A DNA stretch of 64,000 bases from Arthrobacter_J sp038199985 (GCA_038199985.1 JBBPYK010000135.1:4226-68225), one strand, 5' to 3'; numbered from the stretch's first letter, positions 17,031 through 27,100 are shown. Notes: generated from the letters alone by a model not told the origin. Made by a program: numbers and translations.

Positions 17031-17782
17031 GGGAATACCTCGGACCTTGTGATCGGAGTGGGTGGATCTTCTGCTGCATCGGCTGGTTCCTTGCTCAGCC
17101 AGATCTGGCCGAATTCGGAGGCGAAGACAATTTTGGCGGAGGGCACGTCTTTGACTGCCACCGTGACCATCATGGTGCCGGTTGGCAGCGCATTGTCGAG
17201 GACATCTTGTGCGATCGCAGGGGATTCGGAATCTTCTTCAGCGTCGCTGGCGGTGTCCGCGCGCTGGACCCGGGTGACAAGGACCTTGTGGAAGAGTCGT
17301 TGGGTAGTAGCGGGTTTGTCTTCCATTGATTCAAAGGACGCGAAAATTCCGACGGTGTCGCCAGCTATGAACTGGCCACCGATAACGCGTTGCGGCTCTA
17401 GGGCGAAGGAGATTGTCTGGAAGCCCTCGGGGACATCAATTTCTCCGGGCGTTCCGAGTTCGTCGGGATCTACAAGGCGTTGCGTCAACAGCTGCTCACC
17501 GGGGGCGAGGTCAATGGCTGTGACTTTTCCCTTCGAGCTGTTCAGGTTTTCCAGGGCAGTGTCGGGTACGGACGCCGCCGGCAATCGTTCGGCCTTGATC
17601 AGTTCACCGAGCTCGGACACGGGGGTTCCCGCGGGAATCTTTTGCTGAACTACCAGGACTGTCACCGGATTCAGTCGGCTCATAGCCCGCTGGTCTGCTC
17701 CCGTGGCGTAAGAGAAAACGAGGATGGCCCCGATGACGGCGGCAACAAGGGCGACAACGCCGGCCAGAATGCGAGATTTCAC
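17027..17782 (-). CDS. cpaB: Flp pilus assembly protein CpaB (RcpC), SAF domain
   Basis: The 251-residue protein has one N-terminal membrane anchor (ILAGVVALVAAVIGAILVFSY) and a SAF/RcpC domain (VTVLVVQQKIPAGTPVSE, then VPEGFQTISFALEP and GGQFIAGDTVGIFAS). CpaB proteins are exported parts of the Tad machine. A Gram-positive cell has no outer-membrane secretin, so its role here is probably periplasm-like or wall-associated. The stop overlaps the tadZ start. Confidence 0.9.
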   Translation of the reverse strand: MKSRILAGVVALVAAVIGAILVFSYATGADQRAMSRLNPVTVLVVQQKIPAGTPVSELGELIKAERLPAASVPDTALENLNSSKGKVTAIDLAPGEQLLTQRLVDPDELGTPGEIDVPEGFQTISFALEPQRVIGGQFIAGDTVGIFASFESMEDKPATTQRLFHKVLVTRVQRADTASDAEEDSESPAIAQDVLDNALPTGTMMVTVAVKDVPSAKIVFASEFGQIWLSKEPADAAEDPPTPITRSEVFP

Positions 17783-17796
17783 GTGTATACCTGTTC

Positions 17797-18834
17797 TTAT
17801 GCCGTGAGGCGGACGATGGAGATGCCGAAGTTGTCGGGCGGGCCTATTTCGAAGTCAGCGTCGAGGGAGACATACCTGACGAACTTCCCGATGACTCCTT
17901 TGCAGCTGCCGGTACAGTCTTTAGACAGTGCCGTTGTGTTGAAGTTGAGCGGCCACTTGTCGTGGCCTCCGGTGAATTTCCACCCATGAATCTCAAAGGC
18001 CGCGAAGCCAACAATGTTGAATTCGGTGTTGTTGCCATTGCCCGTCACGTCGTCGAAAATTGGGAAGAGCCCAACGGCCGGCTCTCCGGCGTTATAGGCA
18101 GTTATCCACGAATTCAATACGTCGTCGCAGCCTGCCGGGGGATTGTTTCCGGGGTCGCCACCGGTTCCTGGTTTCTTGAGGTTTACTCGTGCACCGCAGC
18201 CTGCCGTCTGATCCAGCCAGCCGAAGTTACCTGGGACCACGCTCCCGGAGGAACCGTAGTTGCACGTTGGGCCCGACTCTTTGCCGTGAGTGACCAAGAT
18301 CTGCAGATCGTCGTCGAGTTGGTCCTGCCATTGGCAGGCCGAGAATGTGAGTGGAAAAGACGTCACGCCCGCAATCGGACTGCCCCAGCCAGCCGACGCC
18401 TGGGCTCCGACCTCCGCATCGGCCATACCAAGGATGTTCGCAAAGAAGAGTGAGACCTTGTGCGCTCCGTCGATCTCTTCAGCACCGGTGGTGACCGTGA
18501 CTTTGCCTGCGACTTTATCGAGGTCTACTTTGCTGACATTGCTGACGGTGTCTAGAGCGTTGGCGTCAGCAAGGCCCTTGGCCATGGACGAATCGGAGGT
18601 GCTGTTTGAACAGTCGGCGTTGTTCTCATCTTCCGCGCATGTTTGGGCAATGCCGATCGCGGCGGCGTCGGCCCCGCTCTGCAGTTGGGCGCGCTCGCTG
18701 TAGAGCACCCCAACGTCAATGGCTAGAGCAGCGATGGCGAGAAGAACCACCATGAGAAGGGCTGTGATGACGCTAATGCCACCTCGTTCAGACCCAGCGG
18801 CTTCCGGGGCTCGAGTGATTCTTAACCACCGCAT
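17797..18834 (-). CDS. TadG-like Flp pilus-associated exported protein
   Basis: The 345-residue protein begins with a short basic stretch and a TadE/TadG-type transmembrane segment (RGGISVITALLMVVLLAIAALAIDVGVLYSERAQLQ, of which ISVITALLMVVLLAIAALAI spans the membrane). The sequence continues QSGADAAAIGIAQ, the standard Tad pseudopilin-like start. The remainder is extracellular, rich in Asn/Gly/Asp, with several cysteines (for example in FSACQW, GPTCNYG, AGCGAR and AGCDDV) that may form disulfides. It overlaps tadE by 13 bases. The family is clear; the exact function is not. Confidence 0.82.
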   Translation of the reverse strand: MRWLRITRAPEAAGSERGGISVITALLMVVLLAIAALAIDVGVLYSERAQLQSGADAAAIGIAQTCAEDENNADCSNSTSDSSMAKGLADANALDTVSNVSKVDLDKVAGKVTVTTGAEEIDGAHKVSLFFANILGMADAEVGAQASAGWGSPIAGVTSFPLTFSACQWQDQLDDDLQILVTHGKESGPTCNYGSSGSVVPGNFGWLDQTAGCGARVNLKKPGTGGDPGNNPPAGCDDVLNSWITAYNAGEPAVGLFPIFDDVTGNGNNTEFNIVGFAAFEIHGWKFTGGHDKWPLNFNTTALSKDCTGSCKGVIGKFVRYVSLDADFEIGPPDNFGISIVRLTA

Positions 18835-19226
18835 AGCATGACGCCTTTACCGGTCAGGTTGAACGGGCCGGCGAATCCGGTGATCGTTTCAAGAGAGTAA
18901 TTGATGGTCAGAGTGACCTGTTCGCCACCAGTGCAATCATCCGGGACGGTCACGGAAGTTGCGGTCAAGTCATTGACAGATACCGCGGCACTGAGCGCGG
19001 CGTTGGTGGCATCGTTCGGATCATGGGTAATGGCCATGACCCGGACGCCCTCACGGGCAGCGTTGGTGAGAGAAATCTGTGTGTTGTAAGCGTGGCCGAA
19101 TTCGATGATCCCCATCACCAGTGCCAGCAGGATAGGCAGGACAAACGCCATTTCGACGGCGGCTGCTCCCCGCTCAGATTGTGTGGATGGTGTGCACCCC
19201 CGCGCACGTACGCCTTTAGCGGCCAC
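18822..19226 (-). CDS. TadE-like pseudopilin
   Basis: The product has a TadE motif (ERGAAAVEMAFVLPILLALVMGIIEFGHAY) followed by an extracellular domain with one Cys pair (DDCTGG and MLCGG). TadE proteins are minor pseudopilins processed at the G-x-x-x-x-E site. The open frame extends upstream to 19274, but GTG 19226 has GGAGAG at good spacing and gives 134 residues, so I prefer it. It lies between the flp pilin gene and the tadG-like gene. Confidence 0.85.
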   Translation of the reverse strand: MAAKGVRARGCTPSTQSERGAAAVEMAFVLPILLALVMGIIEFGHAYNTQISLTNAAREGVRVMAITHDPNDATNAALSAAVSVNDLTATSVTVPDDCTGGEQVTLTINYSLETITGFAGPFNLTGKGVMLCGG

Positions 19227-19331
19227 GGTTCTCTCCCCAGTTAATCCAGTGGGTGGAGGGACCGACCCCTCCACCCACTGGTTATTCCCCCAACTCGATT
19301 GGCGTCAATGGACGCTCTGTTTAGCTGGAGG

Positions 19332-19532
19332 CTACCCTGCGGCGGGTGTGAGCTTCCCAGAAAGGCCCTCGAAAACGTCGCTGAGTTGGCCGCCGAAGAT
19401 GGTCACAGCAGCAATGATCGCCACGGCGATGAGAGCAACCATGATGCCGTATTCAACGGCCGTGGCACCCTTCTCATCGCGGGTCAGGCGGGTAGTCATG
19501 AAGGTGTGCAGGGTTGCGATAATATTTAGCAT
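19332..19532 (-). CDS. flp: Flp-family type IVb pilin
   Basis: The 66-residue prepilin has the signature ekGATAVEYGIMVALIAVAII. The expected prepilin peptidase cut is after the glycine, leaving a mature pilin with E at position 5 and Y at position 6, the Flp hallmark. The ATG at 19532 is preceded by AGGAG (19539-19543 on the other strand) at 6-base spacing. It is the first gene of the tad operon and has a leader of at least 100 bases. No prepilin peptidase gene (TadV/CpaA) is present in the window. Confidence 0.93.
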   Translation of the reverse strand: MLNIIATLHTFMTTRLTRDEKGATAVEYGIMVALIAVAIIAAVTIFGGQLSDVFEGLSGKLTPAAG

Positions 19533-19810
19533 TTCTAACTCCTGAAGAGGCGTGGACCGAGTAGAAGGGTCAACGGGAACGGATTCAAAGTCGGCAGGAG
19601 AGTAAGTAAAAATTGCCCCCAACTTTATTGAGAATCCTCAACGGAGTTGAAATCCGGCTCCCCAGCCAAAAAAAGAATAGGGGCACTTATGCCCGAAGGC
19701 AATACTCTTAGCGCGTCCCGTTGTGCAACTGTTACGTAACGCATCAGAAACTCCCAGCTTTCCCCAATGTTCACGCTATATAATTTTTCGTTAGAAGAAA
19801 TGAGTGTGAT
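19533..19810 (-). promoter_or_regulatory. Upstream/leader region of the flp-tad operon
   Basis: No gene is seen here. On the minus strand it holds an A/T-rich stretch AAAAATTATATAG (near 19785), a perfect palindrome GTTACGTAAC (19731-19740), and a short GGGC/GCCC hairpin (19681-19694) followed by CTATTCTTTTTTT. The last pair resembles a terminator or attenuator inside the pilin leader. The promoter position is not certain. Confidence 0.4.
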
Positions 19811-20521
19811 TTAAATCACATTTCCGTCGTGCAGTTCCACTACTCGGTCAGCTCGTTTCATCAGCAGGGGATCGTGGGTGGTCACGATCATGGCAACCCG
19901 TTCTTGGTGTGCCAGCTCCGCCAAGAGGTCCATCATCGTCGCTGCAGTATTGCTGTCCAGTTGCCCTGTGGGTTCGTCGGCAATGAGTACCCGCGGCCGA
20001 TTGGCCAGCGCACGCGCTATGCCCACCCTCTGCTGTTGCCCGCCGGAGAGCTGACTGGGACGTTGGTTCCGATGCTGTGCCAGGCCCATGCGCTCCAGCA
20101 GCTCATCGACTCGCGTCTCCCGGTCCTGTGGATCTGTGTTCACCAGCCGCAGCGGCACTTCAATGTTCTCGGCTGCTGACAGGATAGGAATTAGACCAAA
20201 GGACTGGAAAATGAAGCCCAGCTCCGTCTGCCGCAGGGTCACGCGGTCCTGTTCCCGCATGCCCGTCAGCTCGCTCTCACCCAACCAGACCCGGCCGGCG
20301 TCGGGCTGGTCCAACCCTCCAATGCAATTCAGCAGAGTGGTCTTCCCGGATCCTGAAGGGCCCTTGATCACCAGGAGTTCGCCGGCAGACACCGTTAGCG
20401 ATACGTCCCGACAGGCATGCACTGCGGACTCGCCGCTGCCATAAGTGCGGGTCACCGACTCTGCCCGAAGCGCATGCACGCTCGACGCAGCGGGAGGGGG
20501 AGTAATAACTGGCTGGCTCAC
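19811..20521 (-). CDS. ABC transporter ATP-binding protein (MacB/LolD type)
   Basis: The 236-residue ATPase has Walker A GPSGSGKT (residues 54-61), the Q-loop in FIFQSFGLIP, signature LSGGQQQR, Walker B VLIADEPTGQLD and the H-loop histidine in VTTHDP. It resembles ATPases that pair with FtsX-like permeases (MacB/LolD group) and export or extract lipids, peptides or antibiotics rather than import nutrients. Its start overlaps the preceding ATPase stop by 4 bases. It is the last gene of a four-gene operon; the substrate is unknown. Confidence 0.9.
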   Translation of the reverse strand: MSQPVITPPPAASSVHALRAESVTRTYGSGESAVHACRDVSLTVSAGELLVIKGPSGSGKTTLLNCIGGLDQPDAGRVWLGESELTGMREQDRVTLRQTELGFIFQSFGLIPILSAAENIEVPLRLVNTDPQDRETRVDELLERMGLAQHRNQRPSQLSGGQQQRVGIARALANRPRVLIADEPTGQLDSNTAATMMDLLAELAHQERVAMIVTTHDPLLMKRADRVVELHDGNVI

Positions 20522-21450
20522 TGCTGGTCCTTTGTGGCTTTGCTCGTGGAATCGTGTGGCGAGACGCGCACATGGTCATCTTCAAGACCCAACCGCACTC
20601 GGTCCTTCATGTTGAGCGCAGACATGAAGTCCTGCGGTAACTGCAATCTTCCGACCTTGTCGATGACTGCAAATTCCTCCGCGATCAGGTGCTCATCGCC
20701 GTCGTCGTTCACTCCCGAACGACGGAACGTCTCGGTGGAGCAGCGTCCATCGCGGATCTGCACGGTGCGCTGGACGTGCTCGGACACCGTGGGGTCATGC
20801 GTGACGATGAGCGTTGTCACGCCGAGCTCCTGGTTCACGGCTCGCATGGCTTCGAGAACATCCGCCGAAGTGGCCTCGTCGAGCTCGCCGGTGGGCTCGT
20901 CAGCGAGAATGATACGCGGCTCATTGGCCATCGCCACCGCAATGGAGACGCGCTGCTGTTCACCGCCGGAAAGTTGCGCGGGCGTGCGGTCCCGGCAGTA
21001 GCCAACGCCGGTGAGTTCCAACAGGTCGCTCACTCGCCCGGAGGTGTTCTTACGCCTAGCGAGCGCCATGGGCAGCTCTACATTCTCCGCTGCGGTGAGG
21101 TAGGGGAGCAGGTTCCGGGGTGTCTGCTGCCAGATGAACCCGACAGTGTGCCGCTGGTAGTGAACCCGTTGTTTCCGCGTCATGCTGAGCAGATCGATGC
21201 CTGCTACGTGTGCCTTACCTGCGGAGGGGACGTCGAGCCCGGAGAGGATGGTCAGGAGCGTCGATTTCCCGGAGCCGGAGGCGCCGACGACGGCGGTCAT
21301 CTCCCCACGCTCGACCCGCAGATTGAGCCCCTGGAGTGCCTGCACTTCAATGCCGTCGCCGCGGAAGATCCGGACCACATCCTCGCAGAGAATGTCCGGT
21401 CCGCTCTGGTTGCTGCTCATGCTGGTTCCGTTCTCATTGGCTGTTGTCAC
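20518..21450 (-). CDS. ABC transporter ATP-binding protein with C-terminal AbrB-like extension
   Basis: The first 240 residues are a MacB/LolD-type ATPase: Walker A GASGSGKST (57-65), signature LSGGEQQR, Walker B IILADEPTGELD, and H-loop VTHDP. About 70 extra residues follow. Within them, AVIDKVGRLQLPQDFMSALN (261-280) and DRVRLGLEDDHVRV look like the swapped-hairpin fold of AbrB/MraZ-type domains (the 'DxxGRxxLP' pattern). Its role on an ABC ATPase is not known to me; it may serve dimerisation or regulation. The gene overlaps both neighbours by 4 bases. Confidence 0.88.
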   Translation of the reverse strand: MTTANENGTSMSSNQSGPDILCEDVVRIFRGDGIEVQALQGLNLRVERGEMTAVVGASGSGKSTLLTILSGLDVPSAGKAHVAGIDLLSMTRKQRVHYQRHTVGFIWQQTPRNLLPYLTAAENVELPMALARRKNTSGRVSDLLELTGVGYCRDRTPAQLSGGEQQRVSIAVAMANEPRIILADEPTGELDEATSADVLEAMRAVNQELGVTTLIVTHDPTVSEHVQRTVQIRDGRCSTETFRRSGVNDDGDEHLIAEEFAVIDKVGRLQLPQDFMSALNMKDRVRLGLEDDHVRVSPHDSTSKATKDQQ

Positions 21451-24158
21451 TCTTCACCGATCCGAAGCACTGCCGCTACGCGTTGTCGTCGTCCCACTGC
21501 TACGGCCGCTGCTATGGAGCCCAACACCACGAGTACAAATCCGCCCAGAAGCAGTCCAAGTTGCAGCGGGTCCGGTGCCAACCCGACGGGCAGGGGACCA
21601 CCGGTGAAGACCCGCAGGTCCACGGCTTGCGTCACGAGCGTGGGCAGCAGGAGTCCGACGCCGGTTCCTACCACGAGAGCGACGGCCGCGGGCGGAATAA
21701 GCTCCCACAGCAGGAGACCGCGGTCCCGGGATGGCGGGAAACCCAGTGTCCGCAGGAGAGCAATCAACCGGTTTCTTCCCGGTGCGTTGACGAGGGTGGT
21801 CATGATGATGATCAAAGCGGACAGCAGTCCCATGAAGGCAACCACCGTCCAGAGCCCTACTTGAAGTCCCTTGGCGGACGGCGATTCTAGAATGCGCTCT
21901 TGATACTCAGAAGGGGTCAGCTGGCTGCCGCTGATGCCACTGATCTCGGCGACGCTCTCCTTGACCTGCTGGACGTCCGCTCCCGGAGCGAGCTTGATCA
22001 ACAGTTTCCCTGCGAAGGCTTCGATGCCGAGGCGGTCGCGGACGTTGTCGCGGTCCAACAGCACCCAGTAGCTGCTGTCCAGGAGGGAGATTCGCTCCAG
22101 CGACGCAGCAACGGCGACCTCGGCCTCACCGTAGAACCGAATTTCGCCCTCGTCTCCTGGCGCCAGGCCTGTTCCGTTGGAAGCGATCATGGGCAGTGGC
22201 CCGTCTGTGGTGGTACTAAGCTCATCCAGCAACGAGGAGGGAATGGCTCCGGGGTAGCCAGCTTGAACTTCCTTCAGCGCTTCGGCGTCGACGAGCCAGA
22301 CATGCGGGCTGTTCTCGTCGTTGCCGTGTAGCTGGGGCGACGCCGCGCTGAAGTCTGATAGGGCTGCCACAGTAGCGACACCGCCGATTCCCTCCACCTC
22401 TTCAAGTTGTGCGTTGTCCAGCGGCGCAGTGTCCACCAGAAGATCTGCCGGAACACTATAGCGGGCTGCCTTCGCGACCCCGTCTTGGAAGGTTGATAGA
22501 AACGTCCCGGAGAAGACGACGACGGCCACGCCTACGGTGAGCGCCATGAGTGGGACGAGCGCGGCGACGGCTGACCGCACCGAGCGCACCGGACCAAGGA
22601 AGTAGAGGAGCCCGGGCGAGGCACTTTGACGGCGTGACCACCAGGCCAACGGCAACGGATAGAGGCGCAGGACCAGGAGTGACACGGCGATGGCGATCAG
22701 CAGCGGCGCCGCGCTGAGCACTGGATCTACGGTGGAGGTACCGGAGCCACCGCGGCTGAGCAGGGCCGTTACTGATCCGATAGCGGCCAGCACAACGGCT
22801 CCTTCTGCGACGAAGCGCCAGCGTCGATTGCCAAGTGTTGCTGGGCCGTCGTCGTGCTTCAACCGGGTGAAGGCAAAGATCGCCGCCGGAGCGAGCGCCG
22901 TCAACGCGGGCCACACGAACTGCGACGGCTCGACGGGGCCGGGGACCAGCAGCAGGGCAACGGCGGTACCCACCGCAGCGGCTGGAAGACCCAGGAGTAG
23001 GCCCTCGGCCATCAGCGCGGCACGCAGCTGCAAGCCGGAGGCGCCACGGGCTGCGACCAGGGCCAGAGTATTCCGTCGTCGGTCCAGCACCAGCCGAATG
23101 GCGATCACCGCAGTCAGCAGGCAAACACCGAGAGGGCCAGAGGCGAGCAGAGCAAGGATGCGGTTTGTGGTGGAGGCACGTTCGGTGACGTCGGAAACGG
23201 TGTCAGCGGTTTCGGAGCGAAACATCAGGGGCAAACCCAACAACCCGGCATCCGCATCGAGGCTGGTTGATTGACCCGCGACCTGACCTAATTGGGCCCC
23301 AAGCGCGGTGGCGGTTTGAGCGTTCAGTGCGCTGGGCTGCAGCTCGTACCAGACGCTCAGCGTCGCTTTGGCTGTGAATGCGGTTGCCGAGTCACCGGAC
23401 CCGACATGGATGACCGCGGTGGCGGAGACTGAGTCTCCGCGGTCGGGATTGTTGAGGATTGTCGGATTCAGCAGTGCTGGCGCCATGCTCCAGTATCCGG
23501 CTGAGGGATCCTTTGCTTCGTAGATCCCCGTAAGAACCACGTCACTCTCGGTGACGAGACCCGAATCGGCCGGTCCACTGGGGACGAGGGGGCTCGCGAG
23601 GCTCGCCGCACGCACTTCGCCGACATCCCACCGAGCACCCTCGGCGCTATGGGTTGAGAGGATGATTTCCAGCGGCTTCTTTCCGAGGTCCTGTGACGAT
23701 AAGGGCTCCGGTAGCCGGCCCTCGGTGAGCGCAGCGTGATCCAGAAGACCGGGCGCTATGGCGAATGACGGCTTCAGTTCATACACGCCGTCTGGCAGGT
23801 CCCCAATGATCCCGGTCTCAGTGGCCGTACTGACCCATTGGGCATCCTCGACGGAAGACTTCAGAAGTTCCGGGAAACCCGCACGGATGGACGCGAGTTG
23901 CCGCTCCAGATCCGCCGGCGTCAGAAAGGCTTGCTCGTTGTCGGACACCACGGGGGCAGCGGGAGCGAACGCCGACATATTGCGCTGCGAGGCAGTCAAT
24001 TCACCGACGCTCTGCTGAAGATCCTCCGTGTACATGGCGTTGATGGCACGCGGCCACGCGGCCAGTAGGCCAGAGACCACCAAAATGATGCACACCAAGA
24101 GCACGGACGCTGCCCGGTGATGACGGAACTGCCGGTGGAGCAGAGTGAATAGTTTCAC
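21447..24158 (-). CDS. FtsX-like ABC transporter permease
   Basis: This large permease has an N-terminal membrane anchor (ASVLLVCIILVVSGLLAAW), a long extracellular domain, a central group of membrane segments (from about residue 335), a second extracellular domain and a C-terminal FtsX-type module (VGLWTVVAFMGLLSALIIIMTT onward). The frame is open to 24176, but GTG 24158 overlaps the upstream stop as GTGA and has GGAG upstream, so I take it as the start (903 residues). It is coupled to the following ATPase by ATGA overlap. The substrate is unknown. Confidence 0.87.
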   Translation of the reverse strand: MKLFTLLHRQFRHHRAASVLLVCIILVVSGLLAAWPRAINAMYTEDLQQSVGELTASQRNMSAFAPAAPVVSDNEQAFLTPADLERQLASIRAGFPELLKSSVEDAQWVSTATETGIIGDLPDGVYELKPSFAIAPGLLDHAALTEGRLPEPLSSQDLGKKPLEIILSTHSAEGARWDVGEVRAASLASPLVPSGPADSGLVTESDVVLTGIYEAKDPSAGYWSMAPALLNPTILNNPDRGDSVSATAVIHVGSGDSATAFTAKATLSVWYELQPSALNAQTATALGAQLGQVAGQSTSLDADAGLLGLPLMFRSETADTVSDVTERASTTNRILALLASGPLGVCLLTAVIAIRLVLDRRRNTLALVAARGASGLQLRAALMAEGLLLGLPAAAVGTAVALLLVPGPVEPSQFVWPALTALAPAAIFAFTRLKHDDGPATLGNRRWRFVAEGAVVLAAIGSVTALLSRGGSGTSTVDPVLSAAPLLIAIAVSLLVLRLYPLPLAWWSRRQSASPGLLYFLGPVRSVRSAVAALVPLMALTVGVAVVVFSGTFLSTFQDGVAKAARYSVPADLLVDTAPLDNAQLEEVEGIGGVATVAALSDFSAASPQLHGNDENSPHVWLVDAEALKEVQAGYPGAIPSSLLDELSTTTDGPLPMIASNGTGLAPGDEGEIRFYGEAEVAVAASLERISLLDSSYWVLLDRDNVRDRLGIEAFAGKLLIKLAPGADVQQVKESVAEISGISGSQLTPSEYQERILESPSAKGLQVGLWTVVAFMGLLSALIIIMTTLVNAPGRNRLIALLRTLGFPPSRDRGLLLWELIPPAAVALVVGTGVGLLLPTLVTQAVDLRVFTGGPLPVGLAPDPLQLGLLLGGFVLVVLGSIAAAVAVGRRQRVAAVLRIGEE

Positions 24159-27100
24159 CGCAGGTTCTCCATCCACGCATGGTCAGTGGATTGCTGGTAG
24201 ACAGCGCGACCGTAGAGCCACACGGCAACAGCCAACACAGCTGCCTGCGCCACAACGATCAGCAGTGCGGGGACGACGGCGATGCCGAACGGAACCGCGA
24301 ACGTCACGGCAGTATCCACCAGAGTGATGCCCGCCAGAGCAGGGACAGTCAGCAACGCAGCGCCCAACCCGGCCAACACGCCAAAGACAATGGCAACCGC
24401 CCCCACCCAGGCCAGCTCCCGGCGTCGGCCGCTGACTTGTTCACGGGCCTGAACGCCCACGGCACGCAGGATGGAAACCTCCGGTCGGCGGGCCGCCATC
24501 ATGGCCGCTGCGCTCGCCGCGAGTGCTACAGCGCCGATGATCAGCGCTCCAATAGCACCCAACCACAGGGCCACCGTGGCCGGTGTCAGGAAGCGGCTCG
24601 CAGCGGACTCAGTGGCGGCGGTGACTTCGGCAGCGGGACCAGACAGATCCCTCGCCAAAGCGGCGATTGTGTTGACGTCCGCTCCTGGCTCTGCGGCAAT
24701 CCACACTTCGTTGGCCCTCGGTGGAACGGGCAAATAGGTCAGCCACGCCTGTGCATAGGCGTCCCTGTCCACGAGCACGGCGAAACCTGCACCCGACCCG
24801 GGGAGAGCCTGGACGCCGTCAGCGATGACGGCAGGGATGGTGGCGCTGCCCACCCGCAACGGCATGTTCTCGCCGATAGAAAGATCCAGAGCCGCCAGTA
24901 GGTCAGCCGTGGCCACGACCGGAATGGGATCATCGCTGATGGCAGTGGAGATCAGCCGGGCAGACCTCGGTACGCCAGGGTCGCCGGTTGAGCGCATTAT
25001 GGCGCCGGCACCATCGGCCAGAGGATCCGAGGGGCTTTCCGTGAACGCATCCTGCGCTAACGTCAGATCCTGCTCGCCGTCGAGCCTGTTCTCACCCGTG
25101 CCGACCCCTGCATCGGTGGCGATACTGTTCAGCTGCACGGTGAAATCGAGGGGAGCGCCCTCGGATTTTACGGAAATGTCCACAGCGGCGATCGCCGTGA
25201 AGTCGAGCTTGACTTCGCTTTCATCGGGGAGGGAGAACGCTAGTGAGTGAAGCTGCTCATCCTCGCTAGCCGAGAGGTTGACGGTACCCGCATCGACGGG
25301 AACCAACCCGCCATCGGTTCTCTGCAGCCACGCGGTGATCGTTGCTTCATGTTCGTTGGTGCTGCCGGCGCCCGGACCAAAATATCCGGATGCAGAGCGG
25401 GCTCCTGTAGTTGAGAGCTGGAACCGGACCTGCGACGTTTGGGCGTTCAGCTCAAGTGCGGGCGGGGTCATCGTATCCGGCGTTGAGAGCTGTGTGGACG
25501 TGTCTTCGGCGTTGAAGATGCTGGGATCCGTGGCGAGAAGTTCAGGTAGTGATTCAGCGCGGATCGCAGTCACCGTCACATCTTCGGTGCCAGCCCGCGC
25601 CATCCCCTGGTGGACTGCTTCGGCAGTGGTGACCCCTTCCAAGGCTTTGAACTTTTGCACTTCCAACAGATCTGAGGCGCGGTGCAGCACCAGCGGACCC
25701 GAGTCCCGAACCCGGACATCGGAACCGTTGACCAGCTGCGCCGCCGTCTGCTGAGCTGTATGTGCGGAGTGGGTGAAAGCGGCCGTCAATACGCCGCCCC
25801 CCACTGTTGCTGCGATGACGATGATGGGCAGGACGAACAGCGAGATGCGCCGCGACACGTGCCGGGCACCCAGGAACAGTCCGAGTCCCGGGCCGCGTCC
25901 AGCCCGCTTCTCGACCATCCTGGAGAGCGCGGCAATGATCAACAGGGCAGCGGCTGCGAACAGCAGGACCAGTAGGGCTGGTGCAGGTGCAGCCAACACG
26001 TTGACTCGCTCTTGGCCATCGTTCGTTGCAGCCAGTGGCGAACCGTGCAGGAGGAATTGGAACACGCTCAGCAGGCAGACACTGGCCAGTGCAGCCACAA
26101 CGATGAAGGAGCCGACGCGCTTAGTCGCCGTCGCAGGAGCGCCGTCGCGGCGGGCCTGGAGGAAACCGAGCCCAGCGAAGACGACGACGGTCGTCAGCAG
26201 GACGGTCAGCGGGACGAACCACGTTGCGACGGCCACCTCAGCAAAGCCGTCCCAGGTCAGGTTCCCCTGGGATGTGTCAGCAAGCGTCCAACTGGTCAGT
26301 AGGGGAGTGACGCCGACGGCGATGGTCCACCCCACCACCGAAGCCAGCAGCGCTACCGGCAGGATTTCTGCAGCGGCGAGCAGCGTGCGCTGGCTGGTCG
26401 ACGCTCCTCGTGCCCCGATCAGCCGGGACTCTGTGCTGCGCGAATCGGCGAGGAGTCCGGCCAATCTGACAACGCCGATCAGGCCCAAGGCAGCCAGAAT
26501 GATGATCGAGATCGGAACGATGGACTGAACGGCCCGGGTGGCTTCCGCCGCGGTGGCGATGGTGCTCGCGAGTCCTCCGGCGGCAACCACTCCGCCGTCG
26601 TTGATGGCGTCATCGGCCAGCATCTGGTCTTTGAGGACTGGCAATCCAGTGGCCAGGGGCTCGAGGTTGGCGGCGCTCACTGTTGCGGCGTTTAGAACCA
26701 GAGTCCATTGAATTTTGGGGGATGTAGTGAAGCGTTCAAGGCTCCCCTCGGGAACGGCGACGGCGTGTGTAGTCCCCTCGCCTGCGACAACCTGGGCGGC
26801 GGCCAGAAGCGGAACTAATTCTGAGCCCTCGACTGATGAACTGCTGACGACGGCGGCCAGTTCAAGCTGGACCGCAGACTCTGGGCCCTTCACGCTGAAC
26901 GTCTGACCCACCTCCAGCTCCAACCCCGTGGCCACATCAGCCGTCAGCACGGCGGGAACCGGGCCGGCAGAATTGGAATCGAAGTTTTCGAAACTGTCCC
27001 AGGAACCGCTGACTGGCGCGGCGTCGGGCGCTGGCAGTTCCACGGGGACAAAGGAAAGTTCTGCCGGAAGATTGACGGCCGTACCCGCGGACGGGACCAG

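Noticed and set aside
22456..23124. 222-codon Arg-rich frame overlapping the FtsX-like permease
   Set aside because: Out-of-frame translation of a GC-rich membrane-protein gene. The permease frame has consistent membrane segments; this one is an Arg/Pro/Ala artefact.
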